Notes: a model not told the origin generated them from the letters alone. 64,000 nt of DNA from Agrobacterium tumefaciens (GCF_013318015.2 NZ_CP115842.1:1165001-1229000); one strand, 5' to 3'. Counted from the stretch's first letter, positions 1 to 9,303 are shown. Made by a program: numbers and translations.

Positions 1-1345
<1,345 letters not shown>

Positions 1346-1594
1346 GTTCCCATTGTTCATGCTCATCAAAGATGAACATCATCTGTTCTGTCCTGACGCG
1401 CATAGCGCTCCGGACGGGCCGCGCCACAGGTATTTTGCTTGAAAGCAAAAACCGGAAGGCGCGACGACCTCTGGTCTGTATGGCAAACATACGGGAAGGG
1501 TCGCAGAAAGACGTGTTAAATTAAATGAAGCGCAAGCTTCCCAGCTTCTCGAAACAACACTCATGTGAAAACATGAACTGTGTTGCGTTTTGCC
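1346..1594 (+). other. 23S-5S internal transcribed spacer with processing stems
   Basis: The spacer holds no gene. Near its 3' end, bases 1555-1566 pair with 1571-1576 and 1580-1585 around a GAAA tetraloop (1567-1570), with a 3-nt bulge. In addition, 1581-1593 (TGTTGCGTTTTGC) is perfectly complementary to 1714-1726 on the far side of the 5S gene, forming a 13-bp pre-5S processing stem. Bases 1581-1585 take part in both structures, so the two cannot form fully at the same time. Cleavage by RNase III or RNase E is expected from other bacteria and is not shown here. Confidence 0.7.
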
Positions 1595-1713
1595 GACCTG
1601 GTGGTTATCGCGGGGCGGCTGCACCCGTTCCCATTCCGAACACGGCCGTGAAACGCCCCAGCGCCAATGGTACTCCGTCTCAAGACGCGGGAGAGTAGGT
1701 CGCTGCCAGGTCT
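1595..1713 (+). rRNA. rrf: 5S ribosomal RNA
   Basis: The terminal helix GACCTGG (1595-1601) pairs with CCAGGTC (1706-1712). The interior contains the conserved CACCCGTTCCCATTCCGAAC segment and the GGGAGAGTAGGTCGCTGCCAGG 3' region typical of alphaproteobacterial 5S, here read in parts. The length of about 118 nt is normal. It is cotranscribed with the upstream 23S and flanked by a perfect 13-bp inverted repeat that brackets the mature molecule. Confidence 0.96.
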
Positions 1714-1768
1714 GCAAAACGCAACAAATATCTTCTCAAGCAAACTCTTCGGCCCAGCCGATACAAAG

Positions 1769-1790
1769 GGCCGCTCAAAGCGGCCTTTTT
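1769..1790 (+). terminator. Rho-independent terminator after 5S rRNA
   Basis: The stem GGCCGCT/AGCGGCC with loop CAA is followed directly by TTTTT. It sits 56 nt after the 5S gene. It probably ends or attenuates the rRNA transcript before the tRNA. Confidence 0.85.
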
Positions 1791-1902
1791 GCATTACGGA
1801 ACATGAAAACATAAGGAAAACGCCTCGTGCGTCCCTTAAAGGAGACAAATCGCCTTCGGCAATTTGCTCCGGCAATATACATCACAGCTTCCCTGTGATG
1901 CA
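1791..1902 (+). other. Spacer with short hairpins upstream of tRNA-fMet
   Basis: No gene is seen here. There are two stem-loops: one around 1847-1867 (AAATCGCC/GGCAATTT, one mismatch, loop TTC), and a perfect 8-bp stem CATCACAG (1880-1887) with CTGTGATG (1893-1900). With the tandem repeat that follows, they form a run of four small hairpins between the terminator and the tRNA. Confidence 0.5.
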
Positions 1903-1964
1903 GTCGCGATAAATCCAATACGGATTTACGCTGGTCGCGATAAATCCAATAGGGATTTACGCTG
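1903..1964 (+). repeat. 31-bp tandem repeat, two copies, each a hairpin
   Basis: Units 1903-1933 and 1934-1964 are identical except at the 19th base (C versus G). Each unit contains TAAATCC and GGATTTA separated by a short loop, so each copy folds as a small stem-loop. The array ends four bases before the mature tRNA, so it lies in the tRNA leader. Its role is unknown; tRNA 5' processing or a duplicated attenuator are possibilities. Confidence 0.8.
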
Positions 1965-1968
1965 GTAA

Positions 1969-2047
<79 letters not shown>

Positions 2048-2071
2048 ATCTTCAAGACTATCAACAACAAA

Positions 2072-2091
2072 GCCCTCCCATCCCGGAGGGC
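2072..2091 (+). terminator. Terminator-like hairpin after tRNA-fMet
   Basis: GCCCTCC (2072-2078) pairs with GGAGGGC (2085-2091), followed by a moderately T-rich tail (AATTTGCGTTT). It lies 26 nt after the tRNA and is the likely end of the rRNA operon transcript. Confidence 0.75.
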
Positions 2092-2355
2092 AATTTGCGT
2101 TTAGGGCCTTGGATACCGCAAATGACTTGCTGGCGGTATATCACCGTGGGACTCTGATAGCGTGCAGCGGTCGATCCATTACGCCCACTCGAGCTTCGCG
2201 GACCCAACAGGCTCACGGCCCCTATTCATTGAACACCTCCATCAAAAGTTCTTCTGACCCCATCAAACAGCCTATCGTGCTAGGTCTAAGGCAGCCGAAA
2301 GTGACCCCGATCGTGCGGGATTACCGGGTGGCTTTGGACAATGCCGAGTACGCTT
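2092..2355. other. Spacer between rRNA operon and biotin-carboxylase operon
   Basis: No convincing gene is present. A 92-codon frame at 2109-2387 has no recognisable domain and runs into the start of the next real gene, so I do not call it. The promoter of the downstream operon is expected here, but I cannot point to its boxes with confidence. Confidence 0.5.
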
Positions 2356-2790
2356 ATGGACCTGCCGAAGATAAAGACGCTGATTGATTTTGTCGGACGA
2401 ACGAACGTCACCGAACTCATGGTGACAGAGAAAAGCGTAACTGTGCGGATATTCAAAACCGCACCTCGAACAGAGACTGGCAGCAATGTCTCGGTCAAAG
2501 CCGAGGATGACGCCCTGATCGATCGGTCGGAGTCGATCCTTCCTGCCACCACATCGGCCACCTCCGTTCATGCCCCGATTTTTGGCGTTTTGCATCGCGC
2601 TTCCGCGCCTGGACAACCTTCATTTGTCGAGGCTGGAGATGTGGTCGAGGAGGGGCAGGCCCTCTTCATCATCGAAGCCATGAAAGTCTTCAATAAAATT
2701 GTTGCGCCACGCGCTGGCCGGATCACCTATCTGACGGAGGTTGATGGTGGCGAGGTTGAGGCCAATGATTTGCTGGCGGAGATCGCGTAG
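2356..2790 (+). CDS. accB: Biotin carboxyl carrier protein (AccB-like)
   Basis: This 144-aa protein carries CO2 on biotin for a biotin-dependent carboxylase. An N-terminal part of about 60 residues resembles the AccB N-region. It is followed by an acidic, Ala/Thr-rich linker and a C-terminal biotinyl domain. The domain begins at APIFG (73-77) and contains EAMK at 107-110, so Lys110 is the predicted biotin site; the residue after it is Val instead of the usual Met. I chose the ATG at 2356 because the protein then begins like AccB (MDLPKIK); an ATG 15 nt upstream is possible. The stop shares one base with the next start, so the two are probably translationally coupled. This is likely an operon-specific carrier and not the fatty-acid AccB. 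Confidence 0.85.
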   Translation: MDLPKIKTLIDFVGRTNVTELMVTEKSVTVRIFKTAPRTETGSNVSVKAEDDALIDRSESILPATTSATSVHAPIFGVLHRASAPGQPSFVEAGDVVEEGQALFIIEAMKVFNKIVAPRAGRITYLTEVDGGEVEANDLLAEIA

Positions 2791-4178
2791 TGACGAAAGG
2801 TCTCAACACCACATCGGATATGCCGGGTTTCGACACGGTCCTGATTGCCAACCGGGGTGAAATTGCTGCACGCATTCAGCGCGCCTGCCGCGAATTGGGC
2901 TTGGAGACCGTAGCCATCTGCTCTGAGGCGGACAGGCAGGCTCCATATGGCCAAACGGCTGACACCTTCCTTTGTGTTGGCCCGGCGAATGCTGCCAAGA
3001 GCTATCTCAATCAGAATGCCATCTTAATCGCTGCCCGTCTGACGGGTGCCGGTGCGATCCATCCCGGTTATGGATTTCTGTCCGAAAATGCCGCCTTTTC
3101 TCAGGCGGTCGAAGATGCCGGTCTCGTATTCATCGGTCCGGACGCAAGGTCGATCTCCACGATGGGCGACAAGATCGCTGCCAAACGGGCAATGATTGCG
3201 GCCGGTGTGCCATGTGTACCGGGACCGGATACAGCGCTTCCCGAGGATGCTGCAACGGTTGAGCGTATCGCGAATGAGATCGGCTATCCAATCATCATCA
3301 AGGCTGCGGGCGGTGGTGGCGGGCGTGGCATGCGGGTGGTGCAGGAAGCTGCCTTGCTTCATGAAGCCATTACGTTGACGAGGGAGGAGGCGAGGCAGGC
3401 TTTTGGCTCTGCTGTCCTCTACATGGAGAAGTTTCTCCAGCATCCCCGTCATATCGAAATACAGGTCTTGTGCGACACGCACGGCAATGCCGTCTGGCTT
3501 GGTCACCGCGACTGTTCGATGCAACGTCGTCATCAAAAAGTGGTCGAAGAAGCGCCAGCGCCTGGAATTTCGGTCGATGTGATCCAGCCGGTTGGTATGG
3601 CTTGCGTCGAGGCTTGCCGACAGATTGGCTATCGCGGGGTGGGAACTTTCGAATTCCTGTTTGAAGACGGCAAGTTCTATTTCATCGAGATGAATACGCG
3701 CTTGCAGGTCGAACATCCCGTCACGGAAATGACGAGCGGCATCGACATCGTTCAGGCCCAGATCAAGGCGGCGCAGGGTAAGCCTCTGGACTTGCGGCAG
3801 GCAGATGTTATCTGCGACGGACATTCTTTCGAATGCCGGATCAATGCCGAAGATCCTGATAAGTTTCTCCCCTCGGCGGGCGTCGTGACCGATCTTGTGC
3901 TGCCGGAAGGAGAGGGGATTCGCGTCGATACCCATATCCATGTCGGCTACCGGGTGTCACCCTATTATGATTCCTTGATCGCCAAGTTGATCGTACATGC
4001 GCCGACCCGTGCTGAAGCCATGGTTAGGATGCGCCAAGCGCTTGCGGGTACACGGGTGGAGGGTATTTCGACCAATCTTCCGCTCCTGCGCGTCCTGTTT
4101 GAGGACGACGCTTTTGCGCAGGGCGAAACAGACATTCACTATCTTGAACAATGGCTAAAAGAACGGAGCGCGGCATGA
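2790..4178 (+). CDS. accC: Biotin carboxylase (AccC-like)
   Basis: This 462-aa, full-length biotin carboxylase uses ATP and bicarbonate to carboxylate carrier-bound biotin. It has the N-terminal PreATP-grasp start FDTVLIANRGEIAAR (14-28), the ATP-grasp glycine loop GGGGGRGM (174-181), the catalytic segment EMNTRLQVEHPVTE (300-313), and a C-terminal domain ending in ALAGTRVEGISTN and after. The GTG at 2790 overlaps the previous stop by one base. An ATG at 2820 would give a start closer to textbook AccC. No AccA/AccD or propionyl-CoA-type carboxyltransferase follows. The downstream partners are PxpB and PxpC homologues, which suggests a urea-carboxylase-like assembly (inference). Confidence 0.93.
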   Translation: MTKGLNTTSDMPGFDTVLIANRGEIAARIQRACRELGLETVAICSEADRQAPYGQTADTFLCVGPANAAKSYLNQNAILIAARLTGAGAIHPGYGFLSENAAFSQAVEDAGLVFIGPDARSISTMGDKIAAKRAMIAAGVPCVPGPDTALPEDAATVERIANEIGYPIIIKAAGGGGGRGMRVVQEAALLHEAITLTREEARQAFGSAVLYMEKFLQHPRHIEIQVLCDTHGNAVWLGHRDCSMQRRHQKVVEEAPAPGISVDVIQPVGMACVEACRQIGYRGVGTFEFLFEDGKFYFIEMNTRLQVEHPVTEMTSGIDIVQAQIKAAQGKPLDLRQADVICDGHSFECRINAEDPDKFLPSAGVVTDLVLPEGEGIRVDTHIHVGYRVSPYYDSLIAKLIVHAPTRAEAMVRMRQALAGTRVEGISTNLPLLRVLFEDDAFAQGETDIHYLEQWLKERSAA

Positions 4179-4603
4179 GCAGGCCCGACTTTAGCGACCC
4201 CGTCTTACTCACAGCTTTGACCGATATGCTGACGGATGCAGGCGTGGACGGCGTGGAAATCACGACGCCTGAGGGTCAGGTACGCATTATTGTTTCTGCC
4301 TCGGCAAGATCTGCAATTTCCGTCGCCGTCACTGTTTGCTCACCAAAGGCCGCTGTTTCGAAAGTGGTGGTAAAAGCGCCGATTGCCGGTCTCTTCTGCT
4401 CTTCTAAGCCTGCTCTGCCTGCAAAAATGCAAAATCTTCCGCGTTTGGTTGCTGCAGATGACGTGATTGGATTTATCCGGATCGACCACATTCTCATCCC
4501 CGTTGTCGCGGGTCGTAACGGTTCGCTCGTCAATCAGCTTGCCGTGCAGGATGCTCTGGTTGGTTTTGGTGATCCGCTGTTCGAAATCGAGCTTCAATCA
4601 TGA
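4175..4603 (+). CDS. Biotinyl-domain paralogue lacking the biotin lysine
   Basis: This 142-aa protein aligns by eye with the carrier encoded two genes upstream over its whole length. Its N-terminal third (LLTALTDMLTDAGVDGVEIT) matches the AccB N-region, and KAPIAGLF at about 67-74 matches the first strand of a biotinyl domain. Where the carrier has EAMK, this protein has RIDH (102-105): the biotinylated Lys is His, and Glu/Met are also lost. It should therefore fold like a carrier but cannot be biotinylated at the normal site. The start at 4175 is set by the ATGA overlap with the upstream stop, and its own stop overlaps the next start the same way. A structural or scaffolding role in the complex is a guess. 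Confidence 0.75.
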   Translation: MSRPDFSDPVLLTALTDMLTDAGVDGVEITTPEGQVRIIVSASARSAISVAVTVCSPKAAVSKVVVKAPIAGLFCSSKPALPAKMQNLPRLVAADDVIGFIRIDHILIPVVAGRNGSLVNQLAVQDALVGFGDPLFEIELQS

Positions 4604-5307
4604 TTGCGACATCGAACACTCTAGCACCTCGTCACGAAATCCAGCCCGTCATCAAAGGCCAGGCGCGCGTTTCGTTCATAGGCTCCCGGTCATTCTTGCT
4701 CGAAGCATCCGGCGAATTTGATCTGCCAGCACAACGCTGGATCTGGGCGCTTTCGCAAACGGTAAAAGTCTGGGCAGGTGTTGCGGAAGTCATTCCCGGC
4801 ATGACGAACCTTCTGGCGATTTTTAAGGAAACGCCTGAAGATCCAGAGTCCATCGTGTCTCAGTTGCTCGATGCCTGGGATAAAGCAGCCAGTCTGGATA
4901 TTGTCGGGAAGACTGTTGAAATACCGGTACATTATGGGGGCGAATACGCTGCCGACCTTCCAGCCATCTGTGATTTTTCAGGGCTGAGCGACCGCGAAGT
5001 CGTGCGGATTCACCATGAGGCGACCTACCGCGTCTTCGCGCTTGGGAGCGCGCCAGGCTTTGGCTATCTGCATGGTCTTGATGCGCGCATCTATATGCCG
5101 CGAAAAACCGTGCCATCGATCAAGATGGAAAAGGGTTGCGTGACGATCGGTGGAATGCAGACGGGTGTGGCGATGTTGACCGGACCGAATGGGTGGAATT
5201 CCATCGGTTACGCCGATTTGCAGATGTTCGATCCCGCCTCTTCTTCGCCAGCTCTTTTGGCACCCGGAGATACGGTTCGCTTCATACCTACAGGGATCGA
5301 GCTATGA
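4600..5307 (+). CDS. pxpB: 5-oxoprolinase subunit B (KipI family)
   Basis: This 235-aa KipI/PxpB-family protein is close to the family's usual length. Recognisable features are the central GSAPGFGYLHGLD segment (about 148-160) and RKTVPSIKMEKGCVTIGGMQTGV near the C-terminus, here read as two blocks. In bacteria PxpABC hydrolyses 5-oxoproline (pyroglutamate) to glutamate with ATP. KipI and KipA folds also form the carboxyltransferase part of urea carboxylase. The start at 4600 overlaps the previous stop (ATGA), and the end overlaps pxpC in the same way, so the five genes 2356-6299 are tightly coupled. Cytoplasmic; no signal peptide. Confidence 0.88.
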   Translation: MIATSNTLAPRHEIQPVIKGQARVSFIGSRSFLLEASGEFDLPAQRWIWALSQTVKVWAGVAEVIPGMTNLLAIFKETPEDPESIVSQLLDAWDKAASLDIVGKTVEIPVHYGGEYAADLPAICDFSGLSDREVVRIHHEATYRVFALGSAPGFGYLHGLDARIYMPRKTVPSIKMEKGCVTIGGMQTGVAMLTGPNGWNSIGYADLQMFDPASSSPALLAPGDTVRFIPTGIEL

Positions 5308-6299
5308 TCGAGATTATCGAAACCGGCCCCTTCAACACCGTGCAAGACCTCGGTCGCCCCGGTTACCGTGACATCGGGGTTTCTGCTGGCGGTGCCATGG
5401 ATCCTCTGTCGCTCAAGATCGGCAATATTCTGACCGGTAATGCCGCAGATGCTGCTGTCATCGAAGTCCAGACTTTTCCATTCAAATTGCGTTTTACGAA
5501 AACAGCAACATTTGCCGTTACCGGGACGGATGGGCCCCCGTTGCTTGACGGGAAAGAGCTGCTTTCCTGGTGCGCTCATATCGGCAAGGAAGGTCAGATA
5601 CTGGAACTGAGGCAGCCGCCGAAACTCGCCCGCGCCTATGTCGCGGTTACGGGCGGGGTGGACGTTCCGGTTTTGATGGGATCTCGAAGCACGGCACTGC
5701 GCGGCAGTTTCGGCGGTCACGATGGGCGACCGCTTGCAAAAGGTGACAGGCTGGAAATAGGGGCTTCCGCCGATCTGTTACCACTGCCATCAAACGGGCT
5801 TGGTGTAGTTGAGCCTTCCGTGGCTTTGAGCGATATTTTCCCGCCTGTGGTGGACGGCGTTTTGCCGATACGTGCTATTCCGGCCGGTGAACAAAAGCTG
5901 TTTGCCAATGATGGCGAGGAATTCTGGAGCCAGATCTGGCGCATATCCTCCCGCAGCGACCGGACCGGTTATCGGCTGTCGGGTGATCCTATAAAACCGA
6001 CCGAAACCATCGAAATGCGTTCCCACGGTGTGATGCCGGGCGTTGTACAGGTGCCGCCAGGTGGCGAGCCGATCATCCAGATGAGCGATGCAAATACGGC
6101 GGGCGGTTATCCAAAGATTGCCGGCGTGATCGAAGCCGACCTGTGGCGGTTAGGACAGGCACGCGCGGGTGGGAAGATCAAATTCGTGAAGTCCAATCAC
6201 GAGGAAGCGCGTGTGGCCGAGCGGGCAGTTGCGAAATACGTCGATGATGTTCGCCAGACCTCACAAATGGTCAAGCGAGCGCTGAATGCGATGGGTTGA
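5304..6299 (+). CDS. pxpC: 5-oxoprolinase subunit C (KipA family)
   Basis: This 331-aa protein carries the family hallmark DLGRPGYRDIGVSAGGAMD near residues 17-35 and a C-terminal block with PPGGEPIIQMSD and a TAGGYPKIAGV segment. It pairs with PxpB to form the ATP-dependent half of 5-oxoprolinase, and is homologous to part of the urea carboxylase carboxyltransferase. The open frame runs upstream to 5136, but the ATG at 5304 gives the ATGA overlap with pxpB and the correct family N-terminus. Its stop is 30 nt before pxpA, which has its own ribosome site (AGGGAGGAAACG). Confidence 0.9.
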   Translation: MIEIIETGPFNTVQDLGRPGYRDIGVSAGGAMDPLSLKIGNILTGNAADAAVIEVQTFPFKLRFTKTATFAVTGTDGPPLLDGKELLSWCAHIGKEGQILELRQPPKLARAYVAVTGGVDVPVLMGSRSTALRGSFGGHDGRPLAKGDRLEIGASADLLPLPSNGLGVVEPSVALSDIFPPVVDGVLPIRAIPAGEQKLFANDGEEFWSQIWRISSRSDRTGYRLSGDPIKPTETIEMRSHGVMPGVVQVPPGGEPIIQMSDANTAGGYPKIAGVIEADLWRLGQARAGGKIKFVKSNHEEARVAERAVAKYVDDVRQTSQMVKRALNAMG

Positions 6300-6329
6300 C
6301 GGACAACCAGGGAGCAAAGGGAGGAAACG

Positions 6330-7097
6330 ATGAAGATCGATCTGAACTCCGACATGGGCGAAGGCTTCGGTCCTTACCGGCTCTGTGACGACGAAGCGAT
6401 GATGAAGATCGTATCGTCGGCTAATATTGCCTGTGGTTTTCATGGCGGCGAGCCAGATACGATGGCGCGAATGGTTCGCCTTGCCAAAGAAAATGGCGTC
6501 GGCATCGGCGCACATCCGGGATTGCCTGATAGGGCAGGCTTCGGCCGACGCGAAATGCCCTTCCAGCCGGATGAGTTGAGACAGCAGATGCTGTATCAGC
6601 TCGGGGCCTTGATCGCGATTGCCAAAAGCGAAGGCGTCGAAGTCGGGCACTTCAGTTTTCATGCGGCCATGGGCAATATGGTCAATCGCGACCCGGCGCT
6701 TGCCGATATGATGATGAATGCCATTTCTGCCGTTGATCCGAAGCTTGTGGTGTTCGTAACGCCGGACAGCGAAATCGAGAGAGCGGCAAAACGCGCTGGC
6801 TTGAAGACCCTGGCATTGTTTTTGGCCGATCGCGCCTATGACGCCAAGGGAAGCCTTGTCGCGCGGGGTCTTCCCGGCGCGCTGGTCAAGGATGAACCAT
6901 CGGTGCGTGCGCGTGTCCGCCGGTTCCTGACCGATGGCACGGTCAAAGCCATCGATGGCACGATCATCACAATGCCGGCTCGCTCCATCCTCGTCCACAG
7001 CGATACGCCCGGTTCACTGGAGCTGGCGCGTATCGTGCGTAGTGAAATCAGCGCCTCCGGCGCAACGCTCGCGCCTGCCGCAGAACTCGCGTCTTAA
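6330..7097 (+). CDS. pxpA: 5-oxoprolinase subunit A (LamB/YcsF family)
   Basis: This 255-aa LamB/YcsF protein has the normal family length. The N-terminus has DLNSDMGE (4-11), followed by ANIACGFHGG and GIGAHPGLPDRAGFGRR, all typical; family members bind a metal in a sugar-deacetylase-like barrel. It is the third component of prokaryotic 5-oxoprolinase and closes the operon. Related LamB/YcsF proteins occur in other lactam or amide pathways, so 5-oxoproline is the likely but not certain substrate. The strong GGAGG 8 nt upstream supports the start. Confidence 0.92.
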   Translation: MKIDLNSDMGEGFGPYRLCDDEAMMKIVSSANIACGFHGGEPDTMARMVRLAKENGVGIGAHPGLPDRAGFGRREMPFQPDELRQQMLYQLGALIAIAKSEGVEVGHFSFHAAMGNMVNRDPALADMMMNAISAVDPKLVVFVTPDSEIERAAKRAGLKTLALFLADRAYDAKGSLVARGLPGALVKDEPSVRARVRRFLTDGTVKAIDGTIITMPARSILVHSDTPGSLELARIVRSEISASGATLAPAAELAS

Positions 7098-7098
7098 T

Positions 7099-7115
7099 GG
7101 GCCTCTGGTTGGCCC
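7099..7115 (+). terminator. Weak hairpin after pxpA
   Basis: GGGCC (7099-7103) pairs with GGCCC (7111-7115) around a 7-nt loop, followed by GTTCT. It sits directly at the pxpA stop and may partly end the operon before the aminotransferase. The U-tract is poor. Confidence 0.4.
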
Positions 7116-7140
7116 GTTCTCTAAATCTTACTGAAAGATC

Positions 7141-8352
7141 ATGCAGATGCCCTCTACATCAGACCGCCTGAAAAACGTTTCCATCTCCGCTTCCGCCGCC
7201 ATGACCCAACGCGCCAGAGAGCTCGCCGCGCAGGGTGTCAAGGTGGTCAGCCTCTCCTCAGGTGAACCGGACTTCCCGACGCCTGCTCACGCAATCGAGG
7301 CCGCGCACGAAGCAGCCCTTGGCGGGCAGACGAAATATCCACCGATGGATGGCACGCCTGCGCTGAAAGCCGCGATTGCCAGAAAGTTCAAGCGGGACAA
7401 TAATCTGACCTACGATGCCAGCCAAATCATCGTTTCTGCAGGCGGCAAACAGGTAATTTTCAACGCCATGCTTGCAACCTGCAATCCGGGCGACGAGGTC
7501 GTTATTCCCACCCCGTCATGGGTCAGCTATGCGGATATCGTCAAATTCGCAGGGGGTGTTCCGGTCGCTGTGCCGTGCGTCGAACAAACCGGTTTCAAAC
7601 TGCGTGCCGAAGATTTGGAAGCTGCGATTACGCCACGTACCAAGTGGCTCATTCTCAATTTTCCCAACAACCCCACCGGCGCCGCCTGTTCCCGCGCGGA
7701 GATGAAAGCAATCGCAGAGGTTATGCTGCGTCATCCCCATGTCTGGATCCTGACTGACGATATTTACGAGCATCTTGTCTATGATGGCTTCGAATTCGGT
7801 ACAATTGCCGATGTCGAGCCGCGGCTTTATGACCGCGTTCTGACAATGAACGGCGTGTCGAAGGCTTACGCCATGACGGGATGGCGTCTGGGCTATTGCG
7901 CCAGCGGCTCGAAGGAACTTATCGCCGCAATAAGCAATGTAAACGGTCAGAACGGCGGCGGCATTGCCACTGTTTCGCAGGCGGCAGCCATTGCAGCGCT
8001 GGACGGTCCCCAGGATCTTCTTAAAGAACGCGCCGCTATCTATCGTGACCGTCGCGATTTTGTTCTGAGCAAACTCGGCGAGATTGACGGTTTGCGCTGC
8101 CATAAACCGGAAGGCGCTTTTTACCTCTATCCCAATATGTCTGGGCTTATCGGCAGGACCACCAAGGGCGGACGCAAAATCGAAGGCGATGTGGATTTTG
8201 TGATGGCGCTGGTGGATGAGCATCACGTGGCAACGGTACAGGGCGCCGCCTATGGTATGAGCCCATACTTCCGGATCTCCTACGCAACGAGCATGGAGAT
8301 GCTGAGCGAAGGCTGCGCCCGCATTGCGCAGTTCTGCCAGGATATGCGTTGA
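7141..8352 (+). CDS. Class I PLP aminotransferase (aspartate-aminotransferase type)
   Basis: This 403-aa fold-type I aminotransferase transfers an amino group between an amino acid and a 2-oxo acid in the cytoplasm. Motifs include SSGEPDFPTP (39-48), the NFPNNPTG segment (173-180) with the PLP-phosphate-contacting loop, and the Schiff-base lysine in NGVSKAYAMTGWRLGY (Lys241). The protein may start at 7141 or at the ATG 6 nt later. It follows the pxp operon by 43 nt with a weak hairpin between, so partial cotranscription is possible. Glutamate released by PxpABC would be a sensible amino donor. The exact substrate is not evident. Confidence 0.9.
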   Translation: MQMPSTSDRLKNVSISASAAMTQRARELAAQGVKVVSLSSGEPDFPTPAHAIEAAHEAALGGQTKYPPMDGTPALKAAIARKFKRDNNLTYDASQIIVSAGGKQVIFNAMLATCNPGDEVVIPTPSWVSYADIVKFAGGVPVAVPCVEQTGFKLRAEDLEAAITPRTKWLILNFPNNPTGAACSRAEMKAIAEVMLRHPHVWILTDDIYEHLVYDGFEFGTIADVEPRLYDRVLTMNGVSKAYAMTGWRLGYCASGSKELIAAISNVNGQNGGGIATVSQAAAIAALDGPQDLLKERAAIYRDRRDFVLSKLGEIDGLRCHKPEGAFYLYPNMSGLIGRTTKGGRKIEGDVDFVMALVDEHHVATVQGAAYGMSPYFRISYATSMEMLSEGCARIAQFCQDMR

Positions 8353-8363
8353 TCCTGAAAACG

Positions 8364-8394
8364 ATCCTTTGGCTCGGTTGCCGGGCCAAAGGAT
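8364..8394. terminator. Bidirectional terminator between convergent genes
   Basis: A perfect 10-bp inverted repeat, ATCCTTTGGC (8364-8373) and GCCAAAGGAT (8385-8394), with an 11-nt loop, sits between the ends of the aminotransferase and the LysR gene. U-runs are short on both sides. Confidence 0.7.
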
Positions 8395-8397
8395 ACT

Positions 8398-9303
8398 CTA
8401 AAGTTTCAATTTTTCCGTCAGTTCCACCAGGATATCCTTGACGGCAAAAGCCGGCTCAGACAGCGAATTCTGGTCGGACATGCAGAGCGACAGTGTTTCT
8501 TCGATCCGTGGCGACAGCAGCCGGCAAATAAGTGGTTCGCTCGTTTCCGAGACGATCCGGTTGGCTATCGCTTTTGGCATGATGGTTGCGCCGAGACCAC
8601 TGGCAACGGCGCGGGCAAGCGTCCTGACGATTTCCACTTCCGCGACGACCTTCAGATTGATCCGGCTGCGGGTGAATGCCGTGTCTACAGCGCGCCGGAC
8701 AAAATTATACGCGGGTGGCATCAGCATGGGCATGCCATCAAGCGCGGCGATCGGCACCGGTTTTGAATCCGCTTCGATTGCGAAATCGCGATGTGCGACA
8801 AGATAAAATTCTTCGCTGAGCATGGGCTCGAATTTTACGCCCTTGATTGGTCCGACCCCATGGATCAAAGCCAGTTCCAGACGTCCATTCATGATCATCT
8901 GGCTATAGGTTTGTCCCACACTTTCCGTCAGGTGGATCAATATCCCCGGATGTCGCTTCCGCGTTTCCGCCAACAGCTCCACGGAAAGCGTTGCAGCGCT
9001 GCTGAATGGGACCAGACCGACAGAGACGCGTCCCGCAATTGAGTTACCCGCCGCCGATACGTCAACCTGCGCCTGTTCCATCTGGCGCAATATGATCTGT
9101 GCATGGCGGTAAACGGCATGCCCCGCATCCGTCATCGTCACGCCCTGCTGGCTGCGGATGAGCAATTTCTGGCCGAAATGATCTTCAAGCGCGGCTAGTT
9201 GCTGGCTGAGTGCCGGTTGCGCCAGATGCAGAATATCTGCGGCGCGCGTGATGCTGCCACTGTCTACGATGACGATGAATGATTTGAGACGTCTTATATC
9301 CAT
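8398..9303 (-). CDS. LysR-family transcriptional regulator
   Basis: This 301-aa LysR regulator has the HTH in residues 1-60 (MDIRRLKSFIVIVDSGSITR, then ALSQQLAALE). The substrate-binding domain looks closest to the Nac/Cbl-like group by its GLVPFSSAATLS segment. It is divergent from the SDR/ABC operon starting at 9514, the usual arrangement for a LysR protein and its target. A TTATT-N8-AATAA palindrome lies at 9434-9451 in the shared intergenic region. The co-inducer is unknown, probably a substrate of the neighbouring importer. Confidence 0.88.
   Translation of the reverse strand: MDIRRLKSFIVIVDSGSITRAADILHLAQPALSQQLAALEDHFGQKLLIRSQQGVTMTDAGHAVYRHAQIILRQMEQAQVDVSAAGNSIAGRVSVGLVPFSSAATLSVELLAETRKRHPGILIHLTESVGQTYSQMIMNGRLELALIHGVGPIKGVKFEPMLSEEFYLVAHRDFAIEADSKPVPIAALDGMPMLMPPAYNFVRRAVDTAFTRSRINLKVVAEVEIVRTLARAVASGLGATIMPKAIANRIVSETSEPLICRLLSPRIEETLSLCMSDQNSLSEPAFAVKDILVELTEKLKL

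Noticed and set aside
1903..1964. Possible CRISPR-like array
   Set aside because: Only two directly adjacent copies with no spacers; it is a simple tandem duplication.
2109..2387. 92-codon frame before the biotin carrier gene
   Set aside because: It has no recognisable domain or ribosome site, and it overlaps the true start of the carrier gene.
3024..3941. 305-codon frame antisense to biotin carboxylase
   Set aside because: It is a long shadow frame in a GC-rich gene; the sense strand carries all biotin carboxylase motifs.
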